The notes beneath the pieces are model-generated. The model was given only the letters and a program-made list of their open reading frames with translations, was not told where the DNA came from and made no database searches. A stretch of 64,000 bases of DNA from Acinetobacter nosocomialis NIPH 2119 (lineage in GTDB: Bacteria > Pseudomonadota > Gammaproteobacteria > Pseudomonadales > Moraxellaceae), in contig NZ_KB849239.1 of assembly GCF_000368085.1 (NCBI RefSeq), positions 757,556-821,555 of the forward strand, in the 5' to 3' direction. Positions 32,966 through 41,926 of this stretch are shown here, piece after piece (position 1 is the first letter of the stretch; each line of letters starts with the position of its first letter). Both the position numbers and the translations under genes were made by a program.

Positions 32966-34476
32966 TGACAACTTTAAATCTAATTTCTACTCAAGATATT
33001 GCTAAGAATCCATTAGTTGTAATTGATCAAATGATTAGTTTCTTTAAACCTAAACAGCCCTTTACTGGGCTTTTGAAGGGTAGAACTAATAATGTGAAAA
33101 CAGCCAAAGGACAAAAGATTTCTACTGTATTCGCTTTAGTTGATATTGATCAAGTAATTGCATCTCATACAGCAACTGGTGCGGAAAACCCTAATTATCC
33201 GCAAGAATTGCAGCCACGAGATCGTAGTCGTGAATCCTCACAAGCATGGGTACAGAAAACTGCTAATGATTTAGACCCCGAAAGCCTAGGCCGCTCAGGT
33301 CGGGCAGACACGGGAGCACCGATAACTGGTGATGATTTAGTTGTAGAATCAGGAAATGGTCGAACAATGGCTATCAAGCTTGCCTATGAGCGCGGTACCG
33401 CAGATGAGTATAAACAATGGTTGATTGATGAAGCCGATTACTTTGGCTTTAGTAGTGAGCAGGTCCAAGCAATAGCTCAACCGATTTTGATACGTATTCG
33501 TACAACCGAGATTGATAGAGCTCAATTTGCAATAGATGCTAACCAAGATGATAAGTTGTCTTTTACAGCAACTGAACGTGCTAAAGCTGATGCTAAACGT
33601 TTAGATGAGAATTTACTGGCACTTTTTAATCCGAGTGAAGATGGCGATTTATTAGCAGTAAGTAATCAAAAGTTTATTCAAGGTTTTTTAAGTAAATTAG
33701 GTGATACAGAAGCTGCCCAGTACACAACGAAAGATAAAAAACCAACACAAGCACTGATAAACAGAATCAAGGCCGCAATTTTTAGTAAAGCGTACAATGA
33801 TGATCGTTTGCTAGAAATGATGGCTGATCATACAAAACCAGATCTTCAAAATATGCTTAATGCGCTTGGTGTTGCTGCCCCTAAATTTATTGAAGCGCAA
33901 GCCATAAGTCGTGGAAATGTTCAAGATATATCAGATCAAATCGTTGATGGAATGGAGCAAGCCATTGATCAACGTGTTGCTAATGCAATTATTGATGCAG
34001 CAAATACAATTTTATCTGCAAAGCAAAATGATCAAGATATTGTTGAGTTTGTAAAGCAGCAAGGGCTTTTTGAGGATCTAGGAGAAGGTGTTGCTGAGCT
34101 CGCCGTATTTCTCGCCAAGAATAGCCGCAGTTCAAAAAAAATGAGTATGTTATTTAAAGCTTTAGCTGAATTTGCAGAGAAACAAGCTTTAGATAGCAGC
34201 AATGTAGGATTGTTTGGTGAACCTGAACCAGTAAGTGTAAAAGATGCTATCCAATATGCACAACAAGTGCTTGGTGATGATTTCATTAGTGTGCAAATGT
34301 ACGATTCATTGGTTGATTCCAGCAGTTCAAGTAGCCCTAAAATAATTCGATTAACGAAAGAGGGAGCTGAACGTTTCCACAGTGCTTTGAAAGCTAAAAT
34401 TGATCAAAGTAATGACAAAGAAAATCATGAAGGGAACAAAATTAATGACATTCTTTTCGAAGAATTAGATGTTTAG
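32965..34476 (+). CDS. DdrB-like protein with ParB-superfamily domain
   Basis: 503 residues, overlapping the previous stop by one base. Residues 70-190 match the DdrB-type ParB domain: PRDRSRESSQAWVQ, then SGRADTGAPITGDDLVVESGN broken by GRTMAIKLAYERG, the nucleotide-binding core of this fold. The rest is helical. In phage P1, DdrB is a virion protein of the defence-against-restriction set. Here it sits between a DarA/DdrA-like protein and a DarB-like helicase-methylase, matching that module. Confidence 0.7.
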   Translation: MTTLNLISTQDIAKNPLVVIDQMISFFKPKQPFTGLLKGRTNNVKTAKGQKISTVFALVDIDQVIASHTATGAENPNYPQELQPRDRSRESSQAWVQKTANDLDPESLGRSGRADTGAPITGDDLVVESGNGRTMAIKLAYERGTADEYKQWLIDEADYFGFSSEQVQAIAQPILIRIRTTEIDRAQFAIDANQDDKLSFTATERAKADAKRLDENLLALFNPSEDGDLLAVSNQKFIQGFLSKLGDTEAAQYTTKDKKPTQALINRIKAAIFSKAYNDDRLLEMMADHTKPDLQNMLNALGVAAPKFIEAQAISRGNVQDISDQIVDGMEQAIDQRVANAIIDAANTILSAKQNDQDIVEFVKQQGLFEDLGEGVAELAVFLAKNSRSSKKMSMLFKALAEFAEKQALDSSNVGLFGEPEPVSVKDAIQYAQQVLGDDFISVQMYDSLVDSSSSSSPKIIRLTKEGAERFHSALKAKIDQSNDKENHEGNKINDILFEELDV

Positions 34477-34478
34477 AT

Positions 34479-34485
34479 CTGGAAC
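34479..34485 (+). promoter_or_regulatory. Late-promoter-like motif CTGGAAC (copy 9)
   Basis: CTGGAACCT three bases after the preceding stop and 73 bp before the ATG at 34552. Confidence 0.5.
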
Positions 34486-34514
34486 CTACTAAAAATTAGA
34501 TACTTACGATCATT

Positions 34515-34543
34515 CAACATAGGAATGTAAAGTTCCTATGTTG
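34515..34543 (+). promoter_or_regulatory. Strong leader hairpin before the helicase-methylase gene
   Basis: CAACATAGGAA (34515-34525) pairs perfectly over 11 bp with TTCCTATGTTG (34533-34543). The ribosome site AGGGA begins directly after the 3' arm. There is no T tract, so it is not a terminator. Confidence 0.6.
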
Positions 34544-34551
34544 AGGGATAT

Positions 34552-37500
34552 ATGTCCATTTTAAAGCTCAAACCAATCACTAAAGACACAGTATTGGTTG
34601 CGATTTATTACATGATTGATTTCATGCATTATCAGAGCAATATTGCTCGATTTTTCCTTCTTATAATCCATAAGCAAATAGAACTTAACTTGTCTGTAGC
34701 AAAGCAAGCTTTAGCTTTTGCCCGTCAAGAAAGTGACTTTCCAAAATTGGATGAAGTTATTGAAGTCTTATATAACGAGGCTATCAAAAACATTGATGAA
34801 TCAGTTATCCAACACCTTAATAATAGTTCCAGAAATGTTATTGAACAGCTAGAGACTATTGTCAGTCTTTTTGCTTGCGATAAAGAGCTAAAGGCTTACA
34901 CCACTAAAAAGAATAAAACATTACAGGTTATTGGTCTTAAAGGCATCAAATTAACCAAAGCTAAAGAGTTTGACCCCTATGCCTTTTATTATCAGGGTGA
35001 AATTCTTGTACGCTCAAAACATCTTAAAGCTATTCCAGACTCTCTTCTTTCAGAAGATCAGCAACTTGTAAAAGGATTATTCTTACATGTATCAAATACC
35101 AATTCAGATGTGGAATCAGTTGGCGAATTTCGTCTCAGATCCAGAGGACCAATTGTTTCTACAACTGGATCAGGAAATGATGAATTTGAGGCTTCAGAAG
35201 CAATCAGAAATGATGGAGAAATTGGGGTACTCCGAGACAGTAATTCTGGCTTATCAAAAAGTAATGATGCAAGTTTATCTAGCGTCCGAAATCCAAGAAA
35301 TGAATCTTCAGATGGAAATAGTAGAGCCAGTACTAACCGGATTAACAGCAGCGGAGGCGGTGAACTATCTGGTAAGAGATCATCTCTTAAACGAGCAAGA
35401 GATCGATCAATTGTACAATCTGCTAAATCAGTTAGAGCTGCCATAGATGAAAAGCTAGAAGCTCAATTAAAAGCAGATAATGTAGAAACAATTTGGAGCG
35501 ATGCTTCAAATATTGACGCAGCTTTGCCATATCTGCAACTGGCACAACGTGGTGATGTTTTAAAAACTGAAAAGCGGTTAATTGAGGAAAATAAGAAGGG
35601 TATTCTTTTTACTAACGGCACTGGTACAGGTAAAACCTTTACTGGGCTTGGAGTGGCAAAGCGTTTTATTAATGCTGGTCTCAAGAATATTTTGATTGTT
35701 ACCTTGAATGATAAGATTGCAAATGACTTTGTAAAAAGCTCAAGTCCGTTGAATATCAAAGCTTACAAATTAAAAAGTATTAAAGATAACGGCGGTGATG
35801 AACACACAGTCGTGGTCACAACCTTTGCTAATTTTGGACAAAATAAAAGTTTAGTTCACAAACATTGGGACCTGATATTAATTGATGAGGCACATACTCT
35901 ATCGCAATCATCCGATGGTAAAGCAACTGCAGCATTAAACAAACTAAGAGCATTAACCGGGCATTTGCATGGTTTTAGTGAATGGTTTGAAGATAAATTT
36001 GCTGATCAGATGCCAATTGAAGAGCTCGATGAAGATGGTAAAGAAACAGAACAATACCTAAGTGCTTATAACAAAATGCAGATCCTTCGAAATGAACAAC
36101 GAAAGATCTGGAATTTGAATTGGAAACACCAGAAAAGTAAGGTCAAAGTTGTTTTCTTATCTGCTACGCCATTTAGTTATCACTTTTCACTTGATTGGGC
36201 GGAAGGCTATTTATTTGATTATATGTCTCCTTCAGTATCTGTTGATGACCAAGGTAATTTAGCTGAAGGCTTTAGTAAGGCTCGAGAGCACTTCTATATG
36301 GGAAATCTTGGATATCGAAAGCGATATGGTAAGTTGACGCGACCAGAAGCTAAGGTGGATACAGGTGTACTTGAAAGACAGTTCGCCGAAAATCTTAAAA
36401 ACACTGGTGCTATGTCTGGGCGGGATTTAGAAGTAAATTTTGACTATGATCGTAAATTCATTCTAATTGGCTCTCGTGTTGGTGAACTTATTGATGAAGG
36501 TTTAACTTATCTTCGCAATGGTTATAAAGAAATAGAAGGGCACAAAACACGAACTTTTGAAGAATGGGCTGCTCAAACTGGTAAACCAACAACAGGCTGG
36601 GGACGTCATGCCTCTATGCAAGAATATGATCGGCTATTCACTGGCAACCGATTTAAAAACATATACGAAATTATTGCAAAACGCTTTGATTACTTAGCAA
36701 GACGCCGTTTGTTAGAAGCTATTAAAGCTGAAGCTTGTGTTGATATGGTGAAAAAGCACTTAGCATTAGGTCGTAAAGTAGTAATTTTTCATGACTATAA
36801 CGAGGGCGGTGGTTTTGCACCTTTCTTGATTAGTAAGCTTGATATCGAAAAATATGAAAGCCCACTTAGAGAAGATATTGAGCTTGAATATAATGCATTC
36901 AAAGAAAATAGACCGGATCTAGTAAATCTCAATCTTGATTATGATTCACCTGTTGAAACTTTAAAGAATGCATTTCCTAGTGCTCTTTTATTTAATGGCC
37001 GTCTTTCAAAGCAACAACGTGAAACTAATGTAGCGTTATTTAATACTGATGATAGCGGGCACGATATTCTCATTCTGCAGTCAGATGCTGGTTCTACTGG
37101 GATTAGCTTGCATGATACAACTGGTAAACACCAGCGAGTACTCATTAATATTGGTCAACCAACAAAGCCAGCAAAGTTGAGACAGACGGAAGGGCGTATC
37201 TATCGAACCGGACAAGCTTCAAATGCTATTCAGAGATACTTGACTACTGGTACTGCATGGGAACGGGCTGCATTTGCAGACACGATTGCTGGACGCGCAG
37301 AAACAGTAGATAACTTTGCAAAAGGTGCTGATGCTGTAGTAAGTATCAAAGAAGCGTTAATTCAGGCTTATGAAGAAGCTAAATATGAAGAGCCAAGTCT
37401 AAATGATGGTATTGGTGGTAAAGCATATGATGAAGAAAATGCCCGTATTGCTAAGTTAACCCCATTTGATCAAGCACTAACATTCTACTATGCCAAAGGC

Positions 37501-38382
37501 AAACGTTCTGAAAGTCGTGATAACCGCGAAGGTAAGGAATGGTATGCAACGCCTGAACCTCTAGGATTCAAAATGATTGAATGGGCAGGGGTACACACTG
37601 GCGATTCTGTGCTTGAGCCTAGTGCTGGTGATGGAGCTATTGGTCGTTTTGTTCCGCAAGATATAGAGCTGACAATGATTGAACCCACTGAGTCTTTAGC
37701 TAGTCGTGCTCAAATGGCAAATACAGGTGCAAAAGTAATTGTTGATACATTCGAATCTTTAGAATCATTGAATAAGTACCATGCAATTGTGATGAATCCG
37801 CCATTTGGTCATGCTGGCACTTTGGCAATTCAACATATCAAGAAAGCTTTTGGTCATCTTTATGATGGTGGTCGGATTGTGGCCTTAGTACCACGTGGTT
37901 CTATGGATTCTAAAGTGGACGAATTTATTGATAGTACACCTGGTGCAATTTTGACAGCTGAAATCTGGTTGCCTCAATCAACCTTTAAAAATGCTGGTAC
38001 CGCCGTTTCAACTCGTATCATCATTATTGAAAAACATGCAGGCTCTAATGATGTTCCAATAACACGAGAATTAGACTTTACGCACCTTACAAGTGTAGAG
38101 GATCTATTTTCAGAAATTCGTGATATCGCAATGCCTCCTAGAAAACTACGTATTGATGAGCAGCTTGCTAAGTACGATCTTTATGTCAGAACTGAACGTA
38201 GCAAGTATGTATTCAATGGCGACGGCGTTGATAAACCTCAGATCAAGAATATCATGCTCAAATTCTGGGGGTCAGAAGTAAATGAGTTTGATGAGATTGT
38301 TATGCCATATAACAAGTCTGCTGAAATCATTAAGAAGATTGATGAATTTGAGCAAGAAAACAATATTAATTTAGCTGCATAA
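34552..38382 (+). CDS. DarB-like SNF2/strawberry-notch helicase fused to N6-adenine methyltransferase
   Basis: 1,276 residues. Walker A is GTGTGKTFTG (about 355) and the DEAH box is LILIDEAHTL (about 445). The helicase C-terminal half contains SDAGSTGISLHDT and EGRIYRTGQ (about 840-890). A methyltransferase follows: LEPSAGDGAIGRF (about 1020, SAM binding) and MNPPFGHAG (about 1080, catalytic NPPF). Residues 1-250 are a separate helical domain, with a Ser/Arg/Asn-rich linker at 190-290. In P1, DarB is packaged and protects DNA from type I restriction. It has its own promoter-like motif and terminator. Confidence 0.8.
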   Translation: MSILKLKPITKDTVLVAIYYMIDFMHYQSNIARFFLLIIHKQIELNLSVAKQALAFARQESDFPKLDEVIEVLYNEAIKNIDESVIQHLNNSSRNVIEQLETIVSLFACDKELKAYTTKKNKTLQVIGLKGIKLTKAKEFDPYAFYYQGEILVRSKHLKAIPDSLLSEDQQLVKGLFLHVSNTNSDVESVGEFRLRSRGPIVSTTGSGNDEFEASEAIRNDGEIGVLRDSNSGLSKSNDASLSSVRNPRNESSDGNSRASTNRINSSGGGELSGKRSSLKRARDRSIVQSAKSVRAAIDEKLEAQLKADNVETIWSDASNIDAALPYLQLAQRGDVLKTEKRLIEENKKGILFTNGTGTGKTFTGLGVAKRFINAGLKNILIVTLNDKIANDFVKSSSPLNIKAYKLKSIKDNGGDEHTVVVTTFANFGQNKSLVHKHWDLILIDEAHTLSQSSDGKATAALNKLRALTGHLHGFSEWFEDKFADQMPIEELDEDGKETEQYLSAYNKMQILRNEQRKIWNLNWKHQKSKVKVVFLSATPFSYHFSLDWAEGYLFDYMSPSVSVDDQGNLAEGFSKAREHFYMGNLGYRKRYGKLTRPEAKVDTGVLERQFAENLKNTGAMSGRDLEVNFDYDRKFILIGSRVGELIDEGLTYLRNGYKEIEGHKTRTFEEWAAQTGKPTTGWGRHASMQEYDRLFTGNRFKNIYEIIAKRFDYLARRRLLEAIKAEACVDMVKKHLALGRKVVIFHDYNEGGGFAPFLISKLDIEKYESPLREDIELEYNAFKENRPDLVNLNLDYDSPVETLKNAFPSALLFNGRLSKQQRETNVALFNTDDSGHDILILQSDAGSTGISLHDTTGKHQRVLINIGQPTKPAKLRQTEGRIYRTGQASNAIQRYLTTGTAWERAAFADTIAGRAETVDNFAKGADAVVSIKEALIQAYEEAKYEEPSLNDGIGGKAYDEENARIAKLTPFDQALTFYYAKGKRSESRDNREGKEWYATPEPLGFKMIEWAGVHTGDSVLEPSAGDGAIGRFVPQDIELTMIEPTESLASRAQMANTGAKVIVDTFESLESLNKYHAIVMNPPFGHAGTLAIQHIKKAFGHLYDGGRIVALVPRGSMDSKVDEFIDSTPGAILTAEIWLPQSTFKNAGTAVSTRIIIIEKHAGSNDVPITRELDFTHLTSVEDLFSEIRDIAMPPRKLRIDEQLAKYDLYVRTERSKYVFNGDGVDKPQIKNIMLKFWGSEVNEFDEIVMPYNKSAEIIKKIDEFEQENNINLAA

Positions 38383-38391
38383 GATTAGTAT

Positions 38392-38424
38392 AAAAAAATA
38401 CGCTCACAAAGAGCGTATTTTTTT
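38392..38424 (+). terminator. Intrinsic terminator after the helicase-methylase gene
   Basis: AAATACGCTC (ending 38405) pairs with GAGCGTATTT (starting 38411) across an ACAAA loop, followed by a T tract. A and T runs extend the stem, so it may work in both directions. Confidence 0.85.
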
Positions 38425-38439
38425 AATTATTTAAAGGAC

Positions 38440-38446
38440 TTGAAAG
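38440..38446 (+). promoter_or_regulatory. Degenerate late-promoter-like motif (TTGAAAG)
   Basis: TTGAAAGTGTAGAGTT closely follows copy 10 (TTGGAACTGTAGAGTT) in its first 16 bases and lies 66 bp before the start at 38506. Two mismatches in the core suggest a weaker site. Confidence 0.35.
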
Positions 38447-38505
38447 TGTAGAGTTATGCCTTAATCTTATAAAACTAAATTGATTTCTTAGACAATGGTA
38501 CATCT

Positions 38506-38943
38506 ATGAACTTTGAAAATATTAAATCTTTGCGTGAAAAAAATGACTGGCATCAAGTTAACGGGGAGCGTCGATATATTTCTAAAGATGACGTTTATTT
38601 AAGTTTTTGGTTAGGTGAAGAAACCGTAATTGAATACTTTAATTTACCTAAAAATTTACATTCTTTTGATGGTTATTTATCCCAACTTGCTCAAATCACT
38701 AAAATTGAGGAGATGAGCAGTGCATTTGAATACAACTCAGTAAAACTTGAGAATTTTAAATTATATAAGTTCTCAGGTCATGTGCACCGCCATGGTTCTA
38801 TGAAGCCTATCTCTGTTTATTTTACAGTCCATCCTAGCATTAATGATGATAAGACAGAGATTGATATGTTTAGTAAAGCTTTAATACATGCTTTAAATGA
38901 TAAGTATGCATTGAATTTAATTATTCGATGCACAGATGATTAA
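38506..38943 (+). CDS. Hypothetical phage protein (145 aa)
   Basis: 145 residues, ATG at 38506 without a clear ribosome site. Soluble alpha/beta protein; FKLYKFSGHVHRHGSMKPI in the middle has a His cluster that does not form a known motif. Single gene between a terminator and the next late motif. No family recognised. Confidence 0.6.
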   Translation: MNFENIKSLREKNDWHQVNGERRYISKDDVYLSFWLGEETVIEYFNLPKNLHSFDGYLSQLAQITKIEEMSSAFEYNSVKLENFKLYKFSGHVHRHGSMKPISVYFTVHPSINDDKTEIDMFSKALIHALNDKYALNLIIRCTDD

Positions 38944-38968
38944 TTCCGGTTTATTCAATTACTCCTAA

Positions 38969-38975
38969 TTGGAAC
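38969..38975 (+). promoter_or_regulatory. Late-promoter-like motif TTGGAAC (copy 10)
   Basis: TTGGAACTG, 71 bp before the ATG at 39040. Confidence 0.6.
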
Positions 38976-39010
38976 TGTAGAGTTCTGCTAATAAACTTAT
39001 CTTCAATAAT

Positions 39011-39039
39011 AGTCCTAACTTTAACGGTAGGGCTTTTTT
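39011..39039 (+). promoter_or_regulatory. Terminator-like leader hairpin ending at the start codon
   Basis: AGTCCTA (39011-39017) pairs with TAGGGCT (39028-39034), followed by T residues that run into the ATG at 39040. The only Shine-Dalgarno candidate (AGGG) is in the 3' arm. The element closely resembles the one at 1052-1080. Confidence 0.55.
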
Positions 39040-39852
39040 ATGTCCAAAGCTTTAGCTTATGCACCAGCTGTTAATACAGCTAAAACAAAGTTGCCCAGTA
39101 CTGAATCAGATCCTTTTTATGGCTCAATTTCAAAGCATAAATATGCTGAATTTTCTCTTTGTGATAAGGATGGTAACCCTATAGCTTCACCAGTAATTCG
39201 TGCTTTGTTGACAGACGGCGACAAAAGTATTGAGAGCCAATGGCAAACTCCATTTGAAAATAGCAATCCAGAACTAAAGATGCCTATGTTGATGGCTAAC
39301 TTGCAAACCGGGCAAATGCTTCAAGCTGCAGCTACTCTAGGAGAAAACTCACCCTTTATTTCTGCTTTAAGCGATATGGCATCAGGACCTTTAGCAACGG
39401 CTGAAAATGCGCTTAAGAGCGTTGAAGGGCGAACTAATTTAACCAAAGTAAATACAACTCAAGTATTCCTTTCAACATCATCAGTACGTCTTAATTTATC
39501 AATCTTTTTCTTGGCCTTTAGTGATGCAAAATCCGAAGTTGAAGACAAGATCATGCAGTTGGAGGCTTGGAGCGTACCAGTATCATTATCGTCTGATTCT
39601 ACGCTGCAAAATGTCATTAATAATTCAAATACAACCTTAGAAGGCTTGTTTTCAGGGGTTATCCCACCTTTCGTATCTCTCACTACTCATGGCAAAACTT
39701 ATAAACCCTTTATTCTTGAAAGTGTTTCAGCACCAATAGTCGCGCCAATTGATGAAAAAGGTAACCGGTTAAGTTTAGCTGTCAATATTAGTTTAATGAG
39801 TCGAACTGCATGGGACTCAAAGGATATTTACTCATTATATGGAGGCAACTAA
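39040..39852 (+). CDS. Phage tail or baseplate structural protein
   Basis: 270 residues. Beta-rich C-terminal half (FVSLTTHGKTYKPFILESVS, RLSLAVNISLMSRTAW) with a helical insertion around 155-180; the strand pattern recalls baseplate or tube-like proteins of contractile tails, but no family is certain. It is first in a three-gene operon and shares one base with the next start (TAATG). Confidence 0.5.
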   Translation: MSKALAYAPAVNTAKTKLPSTESDPFYGSISKHKYAEFSLCDKDGNPIASPVIRALLTDGDKSIESQWQTPFENSNPELKMPMLMANLQTGQMLQAAATLGENSPFISALSDMASGPLATAENALKSVEGRTNLTKVNTTQVFLSTSSVRLNLSIFFLAFSDAKSEVEDKIMQLEAWSVPVSLSSDSTLQNVINNSNTTLEGLFSGVIPPFVSLTTHGKTYKPFILESVSAPIVAPIDEKGNRLSLAVNISLMSRTAWDSKDIYSLYGGN

Positions 39853-40547
39853 TGATTACTTTTGACCCTGTGTACGTTGGTGAAAATACCTACCAAATGC
39901 AAGAGCTTAGTTTTGAGCAATGTCTCAAAATATCTATCATTGCTCCAAATTTTAATGAAAAAAGACTTTCAGCTTTTCTGAAATCAGCATTAGACAATGT
40001 TGATCCTTTACTTTTATCAGTTCAGGAACGGTATTTATTGCTGCTTAAATATCTTGAAAAACAAAGTAATACTATGTTGGAGGTGAACACAGACTGGTCT
40101 AAAGTTTTCCTTCAATCAGAAAATAATTGGAAAACTGAAATTACTCAAAATGGAATTACAGTTAGACAGCTTATTGGAATGGAAGTGGAGTTCTTAGAGG
40201 CAAATTGTAAGAATGTCGCTGAATGGATTGCCTGCATGATGGCTTTTCAGTTGAGTTATTCTAATCATGAGCACTTAGCTTTATTGCCGGATAGAACAAA
40301 TCCTCAATTATTTGAAGAACAATTTAAGCAGCGGCTAGATTTCATTAAGAAAATGCCAGCTAGTGATTTTGATTTGTGCTATCAAGACTTTAATAATTTA
40401 AACAATGAGTTATTTACTCATTTACGGTTAAGCGTTGATAACTACGGTATTTTAGTGGAAAGAGGTGCAGATGACGCGCCTGCACGATTTCGCACCGCTT
40501 CCGTCTTTACAGGAATCATCAAAGAGTTGGACCGATCTTTTGCTTGA
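39852..40547 (+). CDS. Possible tail assembly chaperone
   Basis: 231 residues from the ATG at 39852, coupled to the upstream stop. Mostly helical, beginning with a short beta section (TFDPVYVGENTYQMQELSF) and then LLLSVQERYLLLLKYLEKQ. It overlaps the following gene, in the +1 frame, by 77 bp. Overlapping helical gene pairs in tail operons are often tail-assembly chaperones, sometimes expressed by frameshifting, though these normally lie next to a tape-measure gene, which is not present here. Assignment is tentative. Confidence 0.35.
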   Translation: MITFDPVYVGENTYQMQELSFEQCLKISIIAPNFNEKRLSAFLKSALDNVDPLLLSVQERYLLLLKYLEKQSNTMLEVNTDWSKVFLQSENNWKTEITQNGITVRQLIGMEVEFLEANCKNVAEWIACMMAFQLSYSNHEHLALLPDRTNPQLFEEQFKQRLDFIKKMPASDFDLCYQDFNNLNNELFTHLRLSVDNYGILVERGADDAPARFRTASVFTGIIKELDRSFA

Positions 40548-40758
40548 TACAGCAAGTAGTATTTCTGAAAACTGCCCAATGCCTTTATCGGATGCATTAA
40601 AAATGCCTTTGAGTTTTGAAAGTACTTACTTCAATTCATCTGCATGGGAAAACCGCAAGAAGTATTTAGAAAACGAAATTGAACGTCACAACGTATTCTT
40701 AAAATTAGGTCAAGAAGTCATTAAAGGATTAAATGCCCTAGCAAGTAGAGGCCGATAG
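40471..40758 (+). CDS. Small phage protein overlapping the previous gene
   Basis: 95 residues from the ATG at 40471, which has AGAGG five bases upstream; GTG at 40465 is an alternative. It overlaps the preceding gene in another frame by 77 bp. Helical, with a Lys/Glu-rich C-terminal half (AWENRKKYLENEIERHNVF). It may be an independent gene or the frameshift extension of the upstream one. Confidence 0.5.
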   Translation: MTRLHDFAPLPSLQESSKSWTDLLLDTASSISENCPMPLSDALKMPLSFESTYFNSSAWENRKKYLENEIERHNVFLKLGQEVIKGLNALASRGR

Positions 40759-40772
40759 TTTTCATATAGAAA

Positions 40773-40797
40773 AGTCTGAGTAATTCGGGCTTTTTTT
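40773..40797 (+). terminator. Intrinsic terminator before the lysis cassette
   Basis: AGTCTGA (40773-40779) pairs with TCGGGCT (40785-40791), including two G-U pairs, followed by a run of seven T residues. Confidence 0.7.
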
Positions 40798-40809
40798 CGC
40801 TCTTTGTAT

Positions 40810-40816
40810 TTGGAAC
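40810..40816 (+). promoter_or_regulatory. Late-promoter-like motif TTGGAAC (copy 11)
   Basis: TTGGAACCA, 71 bp before the holin-like start at 40881. Only a short hairpin (CCAC/GTGG, 40854-40870) lies in this leader, followed by GGGGAATAGG before ATG. Confidence 0.6.
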
Positions 40817-40880
40817 CATACACCAATTAGAACAACAACACTTGCAAAAATAACCACAAATGAAACGTGGGGAATAGGTC

Positions 40881-41159
40881 ATGTCTGATCATCAGACACT
40901 TGAAATAACAATCACTAGTTTTGCAAATAAAACAACAATTCTTAGTGGTGTAACAAGTGCTTTAGCGTCTTTAGCATCTTTTAATTGGTTGAGCTATTCG
41001 GGTGCAATTGTAGCTGTAGCGGGCCTATTCATAAGCTTTATTTTTCAGTTTAGACGTGATCGCCGTGAACGTAGAGAGAGCGAATTGCGTGAAAAAGAAA
41101 GCAAGCTACGTATTAAAGCTTTAGAGCAAGATACTGAACGAGAGAGGAAGGATGAATGA
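40881..41159 (+). CDS. Putative holin
   Basis: 92 residues. Two hydrophobic segments (about 22-40 and 45-62, including YSGAIVAVAGLFISFIFQF) are followed by a highly charged cytoplasmic tail rich in Arg and Glu (RRDRRERRESELREKES). Size, hairpin topology and position directly before the endolysin fit a holin, which forms membrane holes at the time of lysis. It overlaps the endolysin start (ATGAATGA junction). Confidence 0.7.
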   Translation: MSDHQTLEITITSFANKTTILSGVTSALASLASFNWLSYSGAIVAVAGLFISFIFQFRRDRRERRESELREKESKLRIKALEQDTERERKDE

Positions 41160-41926
41160 AGTTAATTGAAAATAATGCTTGGCAGTATCTATCTGTTAAG
41201 TTACCCGCCGTAGGTGCATTCATCATGCTAATTTTATTGCCAGCACTACAATGGGGTGTTGATTATGAAGTTATTCCTGAAAAATATCATGCATTTGTTA
41301 CTGGTACTTTAATGCTTGTTCTGTCATGGATTGGTAAGAAAATTTCTCAACCACGACTCAACGGCCCGCAATTAACAGGCCAGTTAGTAGGAATCAACAC
41401 TTTAATGAATATTCCTACAACGACAAAGTTTGACGAATTAGCTTGGATGGCTGAAGCAAAAAAACACATTGGTCTGCAAGAAATACCAGGTAAACAGCAC
41501 AATCCAACTATTTTGAAATGGTTAAAGGAGCTTAAAGCTTGGTGGGCGGATGATGAAACAGCATGGTGCGGTACTTTCGTTGCTCATTGCTTGAAATCAG
41601 CTGGAATTGCTTATCCTAAGCATTGGTACCGTGCATTGGATTATGTGAATTATGGTACCAAATTAGCTAAACCAGCTTACGGTTGTGTAGCTATTAAAAC
41701 CCGTAAGGGAGGAGGCCATGTTTGTTTTGTTGTAGGACGTGATAAGTCTACTGGAAAACTTGTTTGCCTTGGTGGTAACCAATCCAATAAAGTTTGTTAC
41801 GCCCTATATAATGACTCAGATTTCCAAGAGTTCCGTTGGTATGGACGTACACCTCAACCAGCAAGTAAGCGTTATTCTTTACCGCAATTAAAGGGCGTAA
41901 CAGCTACTAGGGTTTCTGAAGCCTAA
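41156..41926 (+). CDS. Membrane-anchored endolysin, CHAP/NlpC-P60-like
   Basis: 256 residues, ATG overlapping the holin stop by 4 bp. Residues 12-65 hold two hydrophobic segments. Residues 95-240 form a cysteine peptidase-amidase domain: WWADDETAWCGTFVAHCL supplies the catalytic Cys and GGGHVCFVVGRD the His. This form is common in phage lysins that cut peptidoglycan cross-links or amide bonds. N-terminal membrane anchors occur in signal-arrest-release endolysins; with two segments this one may instead stay membrane bound until the holin fires. Confidence 0.75.
   Translation: MKLIENNAWQYLSVKLPAVGAFIMLILLPALQWGVDYEVIPEKYHAFVTGTLMLVLSWIGKKISQPRLNGPQLTGQLVGINTLMNIPTTTKFDELAWMAEAKKHIGLQEIPGKQHNPTILKWLKELKAWWADDETAWCGTFVAHCLKSAGIAYPKHWYRALDYVNYGTKLAKPAYGCVAIKTRKGGGHVCFVVGRDKSTGKLVCLGGNQSNKVCYALYNDSDFQEFRWYGRTPQPASKRYSLPQLKGVTATRVSEA

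Noticed and set aside
35087..35446. 119-residue frame within the helicase-methylase gene
   Set aside because: Shadow of the low-complexity Ser/Asn linker of the main frame. The opposite strand also has a long frame there, as expected from compositional bias.
39810..39851. Earlier start for the gene at 39852
   Set aside because: It would overlap the upstream coding region by 42 bp, while ATG at 39852 gives a standard TAATG coupling.
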